From NCBI GenBank assembly GCA_023412655.1, contig JAEYNH010000012.1, forward strand, positions 1 to 23,413: 23,413 nt of DNA, in the 5' to 3' direction. The notes beneath the pieces were generated by a model. The model ran no database searches. It saw only the letters and a program-made list of their open reading frames with translations, and had not been told where the DNA came from. Below are positions 22,831-23,413 of this stretch, piece by piece. Within the stretch, counting starts at the first letter, position 1, and the number at the start of each line of letters is the position of its first letter. The stretch comes from Pseudomonadota bacterium (GTDB lineage: Bacteria > Pseudomonadota > Alphaproteobacteria > Caulobacterales > Caulobacteraceae). The translations under genes were made by a program, and so were the position numbers.

Positions 22831-23288
22831 GTTCGGTCCGTTTCGTCTTCCCCAAGGTGCGGCTGACCGAGCTGCTCAAGGCCCCCGGAGGCCTCACCGT
22901 GGCCGAGGCGCTGGAACGCGCCCAGGCCGGCCTCGACACCCTCAAGCCGCGCTGCGTGGCCGAACTCGCCGGCCTGCTGGAAAGCGCCGAGACCGCCTTC
23001 GCCGGCATGGGACCCCACTTCGACGACGCCGGCCTCACCGAGCTCTACGCCCTGGCGGTCCGCGGCATCGGCGCGGGCGCCGTCTGCGGGATCCCGGCGG
23101 TGGACGAGGCCCTGGGCAGCTTCTGCGACCTCCTCGACCACCTGCGCAGCAGCGGCCAGTACGACCCGGAAGCCATCGGCGTGCACCTGCGCGCCTGGCG
23201 CCTGCTGATGAGCCCGGACCTGCCCGCCGACGGCGCCCGCCCCGTCCTCGACGGCCTGCGCAAGGTCTCCGCCCACTACCGGCCCTGA
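22827..23288 (+). CDS. Unrecognised protein coupled to the response regulator
   Basis: 153 aa, MSSVRFVFPKVRLTELLKAPGG, then a predominantly helical body (AEALERAQAGLDTLKPRCVAEL, LYALAVRGIGAGAVCGIPAVDEALGSFCDLLDHL) and a C-terminal HLRAWRLLMSP segment. No signal peptide or membrane segment. I do not recognise a family. It starts at an ATG overlapping the response regulator stop by 4 bases (ATGA), so the two are made together and may interact. An Hpt-like helical role is conceivable but no clear phospho-acceptor histidine motif is seen. Confidence 0.82.
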   Translation: MSSVRFVFPKVRLTELLKAPGGLTVAEALERAQAGLDTLKPRCVAELAGLLESAETAFAGMGPHFDDAGLTELYALAVRGIGAGAVCGIPAVDEALGSFCDLLDHLRSSGQYDPEAIGVHLRAWRLLMSPDLPADGARPVLDGLRKVSAHYRP

Positions 23289-23295
23289 CCCCCCG

Positions 23296-23322
23296 CTCAT
23301 CCCGCGCAGGCGGGGATCCAGG
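23296..23322. repeat. Short palindromic intergenic repeat
   Basis: CATCCCGCGCAGGCGGGGAT followed by CCAGG forms a hairpin (ATCCC-GC / GC-GGGGAT with one bulged G). It matches the widespread proteobacterial pattern of a CCCCGC/GCGGGG stem ending GGATCCAGG. It lies just after the stop at 23288 and could be a terminator or dispersed repeat. Confidence 0.6.
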
Positions 23323-23375
23323 CCGAGCGAGCGGATCACCCTGACGGCGCCACGCCCCCGCGAACGCGGTTCCGC

Positions 23376-23411
23376 TTGACTTTCCGTCGCCCCTGTGTTC
23401 TTCTTTTGTTC
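23376..23411 (+). promoter_or_regulatory. Perfect LexA (SOS) box with upstream -35, at the right edge
   Basis: GTTC-TTCTTTT-GTTC (23397-23411) is an exact GTTC-N7-GTTC direct repeat, the alphaproteobacterial LexA operator. TTGACT at 23376-23381 is a good -35, and the expected -10 would fall inside the box, so LexA would block it. The controlled gene should start on the plus strand just beyond the window; it cannot be named here. Confidence 0.72.
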
Positions 23412-23413
23412 AT

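Overview
The window is a very GC-rich (roughly 70%), densely coded stretch of bacterial chromosome with strongly G/C-ending codons. Gene families, the LexA-type GTTC-N7-GTTC box, sigma-73-like promoters and short two-hairpin intergenic repeats all point to an alphaproteobacterium. The best guess is Caulobacterales (Caulobacter/Phenylobacterium-like); this is inferred from gene content and style, not proven. No tRNA, rRNA, CRISPR array, prophage, transposase or other mobile gene was found.

Layout. (1) 1-3836, minus strand: mtaB (runs off the left edge), dapF overlapping it by 4 bases, and a membrane-anchored hybrid histidine kinase. (2) 3937-6066, plus: a secreted S9 prolyl oligopeptidase, convergent with (3) oxyR and murI on the minus strand (6091-8083); an OxyR-type operator lies in front of oxyR, and three inverted repeats fill the murI-oxyR gap. 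(4) 8212-10338, plus: a Tat-type exported Dcp-like M3 metallopeptidase. (5) 10401-11393, minus: ogt and a small DUF4440/SnoaL-like protein. (6) 11544-16390: the SRP GTPase/ribosome block ffh-rpsP-rimM-[tesB on the opposite strand]-trmD-rplS, ending in a strong terminator. The usual rpsP-rimM-trmD-rplS operon is broken twice: by an inverted-repeat pair in front of rimM and by tesB between rimM and trmD. (7) 16450-17340, minus: a LysR regulator divergent from (8) the leucine cluster leuC - double-VOC protein - leuD - leuB - EVE protein (17542-22067), followed by a terminator-like palindrome. (9) 22243-23288: a single-receiver response regulator translationally coupled to a protein I do not recognise. 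The last 15 bases of recognisable signal are a perfect alphaproteobacterial SOS box, so the next gene to the right is probably LexA-controlled.

The most interesting signals are regulatory. Several genes (POP, leuC, trmD, dapF, ogt) have a -10-like TANN element exactly 12 bases before the ATG, which predicts leaderless mRNAs and corrects two start codons. Others are the OxyR operator on oxyR itself, a structured leader with two mutually exclusive hairpins before the TTG start of ffh, and a repeat that appears to donate the rimM ribosome-binding site. The protein-level oddities are the VOC enzyme locked into the leu operon by stop/start overlaps, and the orphan response regulator with its unknown partner. 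I see no clear multi-gene defence or other novel effector system.
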